DNA from: Syntrophobacterales bacterium
GTDB taxonomy: Bacteria; Desulfobacterota; Desulfobaccia; Desulfobaccales; 0-14-0-80-60-11
Length of the DNA stretch: 8,805 nt
NCBI GenBank assembly: GCA_023229795.1
Contig: JALNYP010000110.1
Coordinates: forward strand, 1-8,805
Reading direction: 5' to 3'
Every line of letters begins with the position of its first letter. The first letter of the stretch is position 1. Both the position numbers and the translations under genes were made by a program. Under the pieces are notes generated by a model. The model was given only the letters and a program-made list of their open reading frames with translations, searched no databases and was not told where the DNA came from. This document shows, piece by piece, positions 1-5,319 of the stretch.

Positions 1-64
1 CGGCAAGTTGACGGAGTCTCTCTTGAGCTTTCGGTGACAGTGAACGGGCATCAACTTTTTCCAT
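1..64 (-). CDS. IS630-family transposase, N-terminal 21 residues (runs off left edge)
   Basis: Reading the minus strand from an ATG at 64 gives MEKVDARSLSPKAQERLRQL and continues past the window edge. A basic M-(x)2-(L/V/I)-D-(A/G)-R-x-L-S-x-(E/K)-A-(Q/L)-(E)-x-LR start is the usual opening of IS630-family (DDE) transposases, before their helix-turn-helix DNA-binding domain. Only this leader is visible; the catalytic DDE residues would lie outside. I see no clear Shine-Dalgarno before the ATG, which is common for IS genes that start close to the element end. The call rests on 21 residues, so the family assignment is probable, not certain. It could be a full element or a fragment. Confidence 0.6.
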   Translation of the reverse strand, partial: MEKVDARSLSPKAQERLRQLA

Positions 65-104
65 GAATAATAGTTTACATTAATTTGAGATAAATGGGAA
101 CTAT
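65..104. mobile_element. Probable terminus of the IS630-like element
   Basis: This AT-rich 40-nt stretch separates the transposase start from the end of the caspase-like remnant. It contains a short TAGTT (71-75) / AACTA (99-103) inverted match. IS630-family elements insert at TA and carry their transposase start close to one end, so the element boundary should fall here, near the TAA/TA-rich bases 101-108. The exact end cannot be set without the other terminus, which is off the window. Confidence 0.3.
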
Positions 105-338
105 TTATTGCACTTCCTTTTCATCTCTCACTCGTTGGGTGACTAATGGACTGGCATAATTGAAAGAATCTTGCAGAGCTCCCTGATTCTTATGGAGACC
201 ATCAAGAAAATAATAGGTGAAGTAGCCGTGCTTGACTGAATCGGCTTCCCAAGACTTTTCTTGTGCACCGCTGGCAGCAATAAGGACCTTGCCCCAGCAT
301 TCCGGCCTGGAGCTGTTCGGGATTGACCTACCAAAACT
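105..338 (-). pseudogene. Remnant of a caspase-like (peptidase C14) protein, C-terminal part
   Basis: The minus strand is open from 338 to a TAA at 105-107 (77 codons). From about 290 it reads KVLIAASGAQEKSWEADS followed by VKHGYFTYYFLDGL, which matches the late part of caspase-like p20/metacaspase domains, where a GKV(L/V)I-x-AS strand is followed by SWE and then HG-x-FTYYLL-x-GL. The stretch ends with DSFNYASPLVTQRVRDEKEVQ. There is no good start codon and the catalytic His and Cys, which precede this region, are absent. In the adjacent frame, about 291-330 reads VNPEQLQAGMLG, also typical of the segment just before the KV-I-AS strand. Dropping one G from the GGGG run near 292-295 would join the two frames. 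The 3' end stops abruptly next to the IS630-like end, so it may also be truncated there. The C14 call is by eye from family knowledge; the upstream boundary is uncertain. Confidence 0.6.
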
Positions 339-637
339 TTACCTGGGTCCAAACCGTAAACTTTGTTAAGAGATTTCGCGTAAAAATGCAAATTTTGGCC
401 ATTGAAAAATAATTAAAAATACTCATTGCTTTTCTTTTTTATTATTCAAAATAATTTTGCAAACGCCCTCAGCGATTCGCATATTATCCGGCACCGGGCC
501 TGGCGGATCAAAAATCTCGTTTTGAGGTAGCAGTCTATATCATCCAAAAAAATCCTTCCGCTCTGGATTATTTTCCTGAATGTCTTAACTTTAATGAAAT
601 TCCTTGCGAGGCGCGGGCCGATGGGGAATGAGGAAAT
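339..637. other. Mostly non-coding AT-rich upstream stretch
   Basis: Apart from the doubtful remnant at 423-539, I see no intact gene, RNA or clear sigma-70 promoter here. The stretch is markedly AT-rich at 400-460 and 535-600, then switches to GC-rich sequence at about 605 just ahead of sodC. The sodC promoter is presumably within 500-630, but no convincing -35/-10 pair stands out. Confidence 0.5.
423..539 (-). pseudogene. Short coding-like remnant, family not recognised
   Basis: The minus strand is open between in-frame stops at 540-542 and 423-425 (38 codons). It contains LPQNEIFDPPGPVPDNMRIA then EGVCKIILNN and a lysine-rich tail. The composition (PPGPVPDN, amphipathic AEGVCKII) looks more like real protein than random AT-rich translation. 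In the neighbouring frame upstream (about 530-597) the peptide KTFRKIIQSGRIFLDDIDCYL could be its continuation after a frameshift. There is no start codon with a ribosome site. I do not recognise the family. It may be the tail of a decayed gene in the same degraded patch as the caspase-like remnant, or chance. Confidence 0.25.
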
Positions 638-655
638 ATGATCAGGAGAGGTGCA

Positions 656-1183
656 ATGATGCCACGGAAAATCTTGGCGTTAGGAATGGGGTTGGCGCTG
701 GCCCTGGTGCTCGGCTGCGGCCAGAGTTCGCCGACCACGGCCAAGGCGACGCTGGCCAACCCGCAGGGGCAGAAGGTAGGGGAAGCCACTTTGACCGAGA
801 CCCCCCAGGGCGTGAAGATGGTCCTGAAGGTAGAAAACCTGCCTCCCGGGGAACACGCCTTTCATATCCATGAAAAAGGGGTCTGCACCGGGGCGGATTT
901 TATGAGCGCCGGCGGGCACTTCAATCCCTTCGGCAAGCAGCACGGCATGAAGAATCCGGCTGGACCGCACGCCGGGGATTTACCTAATATCAACGTTGGT
1001 CCGGACGGCAAGGCCACGCTCGAAGCGGTGGCGAGTCTGGTCACTCTGAAGGAGGGGCAGAAAAACTCTCTGTTCCAGCCGGGCGGGACCTCCCTGGTGA
1101 TTCATGCCGGCCCGGATGATAATGTCACCGATCCCGCGGGCAACGCCGGCCCCCGCATCGCCTGTGGGCCGATTACCCGCTAG
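656..1183 (+). CDS. sodC: Superoxide dismutase [Cu-Zn], predicted lipoprotein
   Basis: It converts superoxide to oxygen and hydrogen peroxide in the cell envelope. With the start at ATG 656 the protein is 175 aa. An AGGAGAGG ribosome site at 644-651 favours 656 (or the adjacent ATG 659) over an upstream ATG at 638. Residues 2-21 form a signal peptide with a lipobox-like VLGC, so Cys21 is the likely lipid-modified residue. Copper ligands are H70 and H72 (AFHIHEK), H88 (AGGHFNP) and H150 (VIHAGPDD). Zinc ligands are H88, H96, H105 and D108 (HAGD). C77 and C170 should form the conserved disulfide, and R167 in the GNAGPRIACG signature guides substrate. All expected active-site residues are present, so it should be functional. 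It is monocistronic, converging on the zinc-ribbon gene at 1264. In a lineage of anaerobes it would act as an envelope oxygen-defence enzyme (inference). Confidence 0.95.
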   Translation: MMPRKILALGMGLALALVLGCGQSSPTTAKATLANPQGQKVGEATLTETPQGVKMVLKVENLPPGEHAFHIHEKGVCTGADFMSAGGHFNPFGKQHGMKNPAGPHAGDLPNINVGPDGKATLEAVASLVTLKEGQKNSLFQPGGTSLVIHAGPDDNVTDPAGNAGPRIACGPITR

Positions 1184-1195
1184 ATAAAGGCGCTT

Positions 1196-1230
1196 CTGGG
1201 GAGGACTGACCAGGGTTCCCGTCTTCCCAG
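1196..1230 (+). terminator. Imperfect hairpin after sodC
   Basis: CTGGG-g-AGGAC (1196-1206) pairs with GTCTTCCCAG (1221-1230), with one bulge and one G-U pair. It starts 12 nt after the sodC stop. There is no T-run after it, so it is not a classical intrinsic terminator; it may stabilise the 3' end. A second tiny CCGG-type hairpin sits at 1241-1253. Confidence 0.35.
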
Positions 1231-1263
1231 CATCCCTAGCCCCGGCGTCCGGGTCTGCGAGGA

Positions 1264-1446
1264 TCAGCGGTTCCGGGACAACAGCCTGACGGGTCTGTCA
1301 TAGACCGTCAGGTAACGCGCCGGACACCAATTACACCGGTAGTGTTTGCTGCCGGGGATCAACCGCATCCAGAAACTTCTCCGGCAGCGTTCCAGAAAGC
1401 CTTTTCCACAGGTGGGACAAACAGCGCCTTGCCGTGCCCCTGCCAT
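1264..1446 (-). CDS. Small zinc-ribbon protein (paralogue 1)
   Basis: A 60-residue basic protein starting at ATG 1446, with an AAGGAGAG ribosome site about 8 nt upstream. It has two CxxC knuckles, C10-P-T-C13 and C38-N-W-C41, an extra Cys21, and the sequence CRRSFWMRLIPGSKHYRC between them. The spacing (24 residues between knuckles) suits a four-cysteine zinc ribbon. It is closely related to the protein at 1746-1964: 23 of 40 core residues are identical without gaps. No catalytic domain, membrane segment or signal peptide is seen. The many arginines would allow nucleic-acid binding, but the function is unknown. Similar small proteins are usually annotated as hypothetical. A candidate promoter lies about 100 nt upstream (1551-1579). 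It converges with sodC. Confidence 0.75.
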   Translation of the reverse strand: MAGARQGAVCPTCGKGFLERCRRSFWMRLIPGSKHYRCNWCPARYLTVYDRPVRLLSRNR

Positions 1447-1550
1447 GGCTAACTCTCCTTGCGCCTGGCGCCATACATTATGAATAATTCGTAAACGGTT
1501 TTCTCAATATTTCTCTAATAACTTGTCGCTCTCTTATTCTAAGCAGCTTC

Positions 1551-1579
1551 ATTATAGTGCCTCTAAAAAATTATAACAA
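1551..1579 (-). promoter_or_regulatory. Candidate sigma-70 promoter for zinc-ribbon gene 1
   Basis: On the minus strand a perfect -10 box TATAAT (1556-1551) lies 17 nt downstream of TTGTTA (1579-1574), a 4/6 match to the -35 consensus. The start would be near 1544, giving a leader of about 100 nt to the ATG at 1446. The surrounding AT-richness makes chance matches more likely. Confidence 0.4.
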
Positions 1580-1664
1580 GGTTAGACAGTTATTAACTTA
1601 TGGCCTCGTCGATCCCGGCGGGAAACCTTTCCGGCACGTGGCCCCCTTGACCAGGAAATCTTCA

Positions 1665-1743
1665 GACCATTTCCGGCGGCCCAACCCAAAGTTCATGAAA
1701 AGATTTCTCTGAACCTCAGAACCAGGTTCCGCCGGTAATGGTC
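1665..1743. repeat. 79-nt nested hairpin at the 3' end of zinc-ribbon gene 2
   Basis: The outer arms 1665-1679 and 1729-1743 pair at 14 of 15 positions (core CCGGCGG/CCGCCGG). Inside, AACC (1683-1686) pairs with GGTT (1725-1728), GTTCA (1691-1695) with TGAAC (1710-1714), and GAAA (1697-1700) with TTTC (1704-1707). It begins 2 nt after the stop codon of the minus-strand gene at 1746. No T-run follows on either strand, so it is better seen as a stabilising 3' structure or a dispersed palindromic element than as a standard terminator. The remainder of 1447-1664 holds only the candidate promoter at 1551-1579. Confidence 0.6.
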
Positions 1744-1745
1744 AT

Positions 1746-1964
1746 TTAAGGAGCTTCGACCTTTCCGGGGTCTCTGATTTTCTTGACGCCCCGACGCAGC
1801 GGGATGGCAAATCCATATACGCTTAAGAACCGGGCCTGGCAATCGGCGCATTTATAATATTTACTGCGAGGCAGCCGCCGCATCCAATCCTGGCGGCGGC
1901 ATCGCCTCATCAGACCTTTCTGACAACGCGGGCAACGGTCACCATTGTTTATCTTTCCGAACAC
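1746..1964 (-). CDS. Small zinc-ribbon protein (paralogue 2)
   Basis: A 72-residue basic protein with a GTG start at 1964, supported by an AAGGGGGAA ribosome site directly upstream. Zinc knuckles are C11-P-R-C14 and C39-A-D-C42, with an extra Cys22 in the shared R-C-R-R motif. It shares with paralogue 1 the pattern CPxCxKG, RCRR, WMR, P-x-SK-x-Y-x-C-xx-C-x-AR-x-L-x-VY. It differs by a longer basic tail (residues 50-72). It starts 17 nt after the panE stop on the same strand, so it is probably co-transcribed with panE. No function can be assigned; a nucleic-acid-binding or protein-binding ribbon is the simplest guess. A 79-nt hairpin follows the stop codon. Confidence 0.75.
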   Translation of the reverse strand: MFGKINNGDRCPRCQKGLMRRCRRQDWMRRLPRSKYYKCADCQARFLSVYGFAIPLRRGVKKIRDPGKVEAP

Positions 1965-1981
1965 GCTTTTCCCCCTTAAAA

Positions 1982-2932
1982 TTAGGAGATGCCGGGTGAC
2001 TCCCCCAGCTGACCCGGCTCCAAAAACCGCACCAGCCGGCTGATGGCGTCATTGTAAGGCGTAGGCATCCCCACCTCCTGGCCGTAGCGGCAGATGGCGC
2101 CATTTAAGGCGTCGATTTCGGTCCGGCGGCCGGCTTGCAGATCCTGCCACATGGAGGGCCGGTGACCGGCGGTGGCGGGGACCAGTTTTTCCATGAAAAA
2201 TTTGAAGTAGGCGGCGGCTTCGGCAGGGGCGAGAAGCACGCCCCTGGCGCCGGCCACCCGGTAAATTTCCTCGATGATCAGACGCATGAGTTCCCGGGTG
2301 TGGAGATTATCCCCCAGGGACCCGTAAGGCGCCCCCAGGATGGCCCCCAACGGGTTCAAGGCGCAGTTGTACAGGACCTTTCCCCAGAGATGGGTCAAGA
2401 TATTATCCACTTTGAGGGTGGGTATGCCGGCCGCATTCAGGTCCGCAGCCAGGCGGTCCAGGCTGGGGTGGGAAAAATCCGGGGCCATGGCCCCCACCAG
2501 GACCGGCTCGGCATAGACGGTCACCCGGGCCAGCCCCGGGCGGATGATTTGGGCCCCAAAGATGACCCGGGCCCCGATGGTGCGCGCCGGGCCGAATTCC
2601 CGGGCGATAATCTCGAGATTGCCCAGGCCGTTCTGCACGGACACGATGAGGCCCCGGGGCGCCAGCAGGCCGCGGACCCGCCGGCAGGCCTCCTGCGTAT
2701 CAAACGACTTGACGCACAGGAGGATAACGTCGAACTCTGCCGCCGAGGCTGACAGGGGAGCCACGGGACCCACCTGAAATTCCCCCCAGATGCCGTCGAG
2801 GGCCAGGCCCCGGGTGGTAATCTGCTCAAAATGAGCGCCCCGGCCGATGAAGGCCACCGTGTGGCCGTGCTGTTGCAAGAGTCCGCCGAAGACCGAACCC
2901 AGGGCCCCGGCGCCCATTACCAGATATCGCAT
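1982..2932 (-). CDS. panE: 2-dehydropantoate 2-reductase (ketopantoate reductase family)
   Basis: It reduces 2-dehydropantoate to pantoate with NADPH in the cytoplasm, a step in pantothenate and coenzyme A synthesis. The protein is 316 aa from ATG 2932; a TTG one codon earlier is also possible and no strong ribosome site separates them. The N-terminal Rossmann motif is GAGALG (7-12). N101 in VQNGLGN, K185 in WGKVLYN, N189, N193, S260 and E272 in the QAGRRTEIDALNG block correspond to the conserved catalytic and substrate-binding residues of E. coli PanE. Length is near the family norm (about 300). No panB or panC is beside it, so the exact substrate could be a related 2-keto acid: this family also has members of other or unknown specificity. 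It is followed closely by the small zinc-ribbon gene at 1746-1964 and is divergent from the regulator at 3009 across 76 bp. Confidence 0.88.
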   Translation of the reverse strand: MRYLVMGAGALGSVFGGLLQQHGHTVAFIGRGAHFEQITTRGLALDGIWGEFQVGPVAPLSASAAEFDVILLCVKSFDTQEACRRVRGLLAPRGLIVSVQNGLGNLEIIAREFGPARTIGARVIFGAQIIRPGLARVTVYAEPVLVGAMAPDFSHPSLDRLAADLNAAGIPTLKVDNILTHLWGKVLYNCALNPLGAILGAPYGSLGDNLHTRELMRLIIEEIYRVAGARGVLLAPAEAAAYFKFFMEKLVPATAGHRPSMWQDLQAGRRTEIDALNGAICRYGQEVGMPTPYNDAISRLVRFLEPGQLGESPGIS

Positions 2933-3008
2933 CAAAGAGTTGCCGTGTGTCAGTGGATCGGGTTAGAGTAACTTAGATCGCCTGGAGATTATCATCGGAG
3001 AGGCCCGC

Positions 3009-3296
3009 ATGAGCACCCCGCGTCAGGCCATGAAAGAGCTTCTGGCCGAGCAGCCCCACTCCAGTCTGGAACTGTCCCAACTGCTGTCCCTGTCAGAAAA
3101 AGAGGTCTTGGACCATCTGGTCCACCTGGCCCGGGCCCCGGGCCCGGATTATAAGTTTCAGATAACCCCCGCCGTGTGCAGAAACTGCGGCTTCGCCTTT
3201 AAAAAGCGGGACCGTTTGACCACGCCGTCCCGCTGCCCCATTTGCCAGCACGAGTCCATCAGCCGGCCGCGTTTCGCCTTGGTGCGGCAGAAATAA
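3009..3296 (+). CDS. Small wHTH plus zinc-ribbon predicted transcriptional regulator
   Basis: A 95-residue protein starting at ATG 3009, with a GGAGAGG ribosome site 5 nt upstream. Residues 1-45 form a helical winged-helix-like segment (AMKELLAEQPHSSLELSQLL then a recognition-helix-like SLSEKEVLDHLVHL). Residues 50-95 form a zinc ribbon with C57-R-N-C60 and C76-P-I-C79. This architecture matches the COG3357 group of predicted regulators (HTH fused to a C-terminal Zn ribbon), found in archaea and deltaproteobacteria. It probably binds DNA in the cytoplasm; the target is unknown. It is transcribed divergently from panE, so regulation of the panE/zinc-ribbon pair is possible but unproven. A long inverted repeat begins 8 nt after its stop. 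Confidence 0.8.
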   Translation: MSTPRQAMKELLAEQPHSSLELSQLLSLSEKEVLDHLVHLARAPGPDYKFQITPAVCRNCGFAFKKRDRLTTPSRCPICQHESISRPRFALVRQK

Positions 3297-3303
3297 TTTT
3301 TCC

Positions 3304-3373
3304 CCGCAGAGGCGCAGAGGGCGCAGAGATTTACAGAACAATTCTTTTCTCTGCGTTCTCTGCGTCTCTGCGG
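3304..3373. repeat. 26-bp inverted repeat of CGCAGAG units between the regulator and glmS
   Basis: The left arm (3304-3329) consists of CCGCAGAGG, CGCAGAGGG and CGCAGAGA. The right arm (3348-3373) is its complement at 23 of 26 positions. The three differences become G-U pairs in RNA made from the plus strand, so that RNA would be fully paired. The loop (3330-3347) holds an extra AGAA/TTCT pairing. Octamer arrays of this type are known as dispersed repeats in many bacterial genomes. Lying between two convergent genes, it could end both transcripts, although no proper U-run follows the stem. Confidence 0.8.
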
Positions 3374-3382
3374 TGAATTCTT

Positions 3383-5212
3383 CTACTCCACCGTGACGCT
3401 CTTGGCCAGGTTGCGGGGCTGATCCACATCGGTGCCTCTGAGATCGGCGATATGGTAAGCCAGCAATTGCAGCGGGGTTACCAGGACGATGGGCGACAGG
3501 TCCAGAGGGACCGACGGGACGGTGATGGCGCTTTCCACCCGCTCCCGCACCTTTAGATTGTCCGCCTCCGTCACGGCGATGAGCCGCCCGCCCCGGGCCG
3601 CCACTTCCTCGATGTTGCCCTGGACCTTTTCCAGCACCGGGCTGCGGGAGGCCAAGACCAATACCGGCATGTTTTCGTCGATGAGGGCGATGGGCCCGTG
3701 CTTCATCTCCCCCGCGGCATAGCCTTCAGCGTGGATATAAGAAATTTCCTTGAGTTTCAAGGCCCCTTCCAGGGCAATAGGATAGTGGATGCCCCGCCCC
3801 AGATAGAGGAAATTGTGGGCGTTCATGTAGCGGCGGCCGATTTCCCGGATCTCCTGGTCCAGGTCCAGGGTCTCCTGCACCCAGGTGGGCAGTTTGAGCA
3901 GCTCGGCCAGCCGGAGGCGGATATCCGCCCGGTTAAGTTTGCCCAACCGCTGGGCCAGAAAGAGGGCAATGAGATAGAGGGCCACCAGTTGGGTGGTGAA
4001 GGCCTTGGTGGAAGCCACGCCGATTTCGGGCCCGGCGTGGGTGTACAGCACCGCGTGAGCGTCCCGGGCGATGCTGGAGCCCACCGCGTTGACGATGGCC
4101 AGGGTCTTGGCCCCTAATTCCTTGCCCGCGGTCAGCCCCGCCCGGGTATCCGCGGTTTCGCCGGATTGGGAGATGGGGATCAGCAGGGTATGCCGGTCCA
4201 CCAGGGGGTTCCGGTAGCGGAACTCGGAGCCCAGCTCGACCTCCACCGGAATGCGGCAGAGGCTTTCCATGAGGGTTTTGCCCACCATGGCAGCGTGGAA
4301 GGAAGTACCGCAGGCCACCAGGTAAATTTTGCGGATATCTTTGATATCTTCGTCCGAGAGGGAGACCTCCTGCAGCATCACCTCCCCCAGTTCGGGGTTA
4401 ATGCGTCCCCTAAAGGTGTCGATCAGGGCCCGGGGCTGCTCAAAGATCTCCTTCTGCATGAAATGCTTGTAGCCCGCCTTTTCCGCCATGGCCGGGCTCC
4501 AGGTGATGGTATGTTCCGGGCGTTCGAGGCGATGGCCCGCTTCGTTCAAGAGCAGGAATTCGCCGTCTTGGAGCACCACCAGGTCGTGGTCCTCCAGAAA
4601 AATTACCCGGCGGGTGTAGGGCAGGATGGCGGGGATGTCCGAGGCCAGGAAGAATTCGCCCTCGCCCAGGCCGAGGATCAGGGGGCTTTCCTTGCGGGCC
4701 GCCACCAACATGCGGGGCTCGTCGGCGTTGATGATCACCAGGGCATAAGAGCCGCGGATCTCTTGAATCGTGCGCTGTATTGCCTCAAGATAGGCGGCCC
4801 CGTCATCCATGTGCTTGACGATGAGATGGGAGATGATCTCCGTGTCCGTCTCCGAGGAAAAGCGGTGGCCGATTTTGAGCAAATCTTCCTTGAGTTCCAG
4901 GTAGTTCTCGATGATGCCGTTGTGCACCACCGCAATGTCGCCCACCCGATGCGGATGGGCATTGGTCTCGGAAGGGCGCCCGTGGGTGGCCCAGCGGGTA
5001 TGGCCGATGCCCACCTGGCCGTGGAGCGGGTCCTGGCGCACCAGGTTTTCCAGCTCCTTCAATTTGCCCAGGCTGCGGCGGATGGCCAGGCCGTGTTCGC
5101 CGATTACCGCCATCCCCGCAGAGTCGTAGCCCCGATATTCCAGCCGTTTGAGCCCATCCAGGATGATGGGCATGGCTTCCTGGGGCCCCAGATATCCGAT
5201 AATGCCGCACAT
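3383..5212 (-). CDS. glmS: Glutamine--fructose-6-phosphate aminotransferase (isomerizing)
   Basis: It makes glucosamine-6-phosphate from fructose-6-phosphate and glutamine in the cytoplasm, the entry step to UDP-GlcNAc, peptidoglycan and lipopolysaccharide. The protein is 609 aa, the same size as E. coli GlmS. The class-II glutamine amidotransferase domain covers about 2-220: nucleophile Cys2 (MCGIIGY), R73 in HTRWATHG, N98-G99 (HNG) and the ETD segment at 121-123. Two sugar-isomerase (SIS) domains follow. The first includes CGTSFHA (301-307), SQSGETADT (348-356) and ASTKAF (400-405). The second includes LKLKEISYIHAEG with E489, and H505. The terminal LAKSVTVE carries K604, equivalent to the catalytic lysine of E. 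coli. An AAGAGGT ribosome site precedes the ATG. It lies 107 nt downstream of glmU in the same orientation, with heptamer repeats between. No glmS ribozyme is evident. Confidence 0.98.
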   Translation of the reverse strand: MCGIIGYLGPQEAMPIILDGLKRLEYRGYDSAGMAVIGEHGLAIRRSLGKLKELENLVRQDPLHGQVGIGHTRWATHGRPSETNAHPHRVGDIAVVHNGIIENYLELKEDLLKIGHRFSSETDTEIISHLIVKHMDDGAAYLEAIQRTIQEIRGSYALVIINADEPRMLVAARKESPLILGLGEGEFFLASDIPAILPYTRRVIFLEDHDLVVLQDGEFLLLNEAGHRLERPEHTITWSPAMAEKAGYKHFMQKEIFEQPRALIDTFRGRINPELGEVMLQEVSLSDEDIKDIRKIYLVACGTSFHAAMVGKTLMESLCRIPVEVELGSEFRYRNPLVDRHTLLIPISQSGETADTRAGLTAGKELGAKTLAIVNAVGSSIARDAHAVLYTHAGPEIGVASTKAFTTQLVALYLIALFLAQRLGKLNRADIRLRLAELLKLPTWVQETLDLDQEIREIGRRYMNAHNFLYLGRGIHYPIALEGALKLKEISYIHAEGYAAGEMKHGPIALIDENMPVLVLASRSPVLEKVQGNIEEVAARGGRLIAVTEADNLKVRERVESAITVPSVPLDLSPIVLVTPLQLLAYHIADLRGTDVDQPRNLAKSVTVE

Positions 5213-5225
5213 AGTTACCTCTTGA

Positions 5226-5313
5226 AGTGGTCAGTGGCCAGTGGTCAGTGGTCAGTGGCCGGGAAAGCAGAAGATTCGAATCCAACTACTGGTCCCTAGC
5301 CACTGACCACTGA
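5226..5313. repeat. AGTGGYC heptamer repeats with a 15-bp inverted repeat between glmU and glmS
   Basis: Five perfect tandem heptamers of the form AGTGGYC run from 5226 to 5260. On the opposite strand, two clear and two degraded heptamers occupy about 5286-5313. The two arrays face each other, giving a perfect 15-bp inverted repeat (5245-5259 / 5299-5313) with a 39-nt spacer. It fills most of the glmU-glmS spacer and could act as an attenuator, RNA-processing site or simple dispersed repeat. Heptamers of this kind recur in other bacterial genomes as intergenic repeats. Confidence 0.8.
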
Positions 5314-5319
5314 TCCCTA

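Noticed and set aside
143..391. 82-residue minus-strand open frame in the left patch
   Set aside because: It overlaps the caspase-like frame out of register, resembles no family, and its nominal start is a TTG without a ribosome site.
638..655. Upstream ATG for sodC at 638
   Set aside because: The ATG at 656 has a much better ribosome site (AGGAGAGG), and the shorter form gives a more compact signal peptide.
3304..3373. Classical intrinsic terminator
   Set aside because: The stem is very long and is not followed by a U-run on either strand; better described as a dispersed inverted repeat that may act as a terminator.
5226..5313. CRISPR-like array
   Set aside because: The units are 7-nt contiguous heptamers without spacers and no cas genes are present.
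5213..5319. glmS ribozyme/riboswitch upstream of glmS
   Set aside because: The spacer is occupied by heptamer repeats; no ribozyme core is visible, and the ribozyme is mainly found in Gram-positive bacteria.
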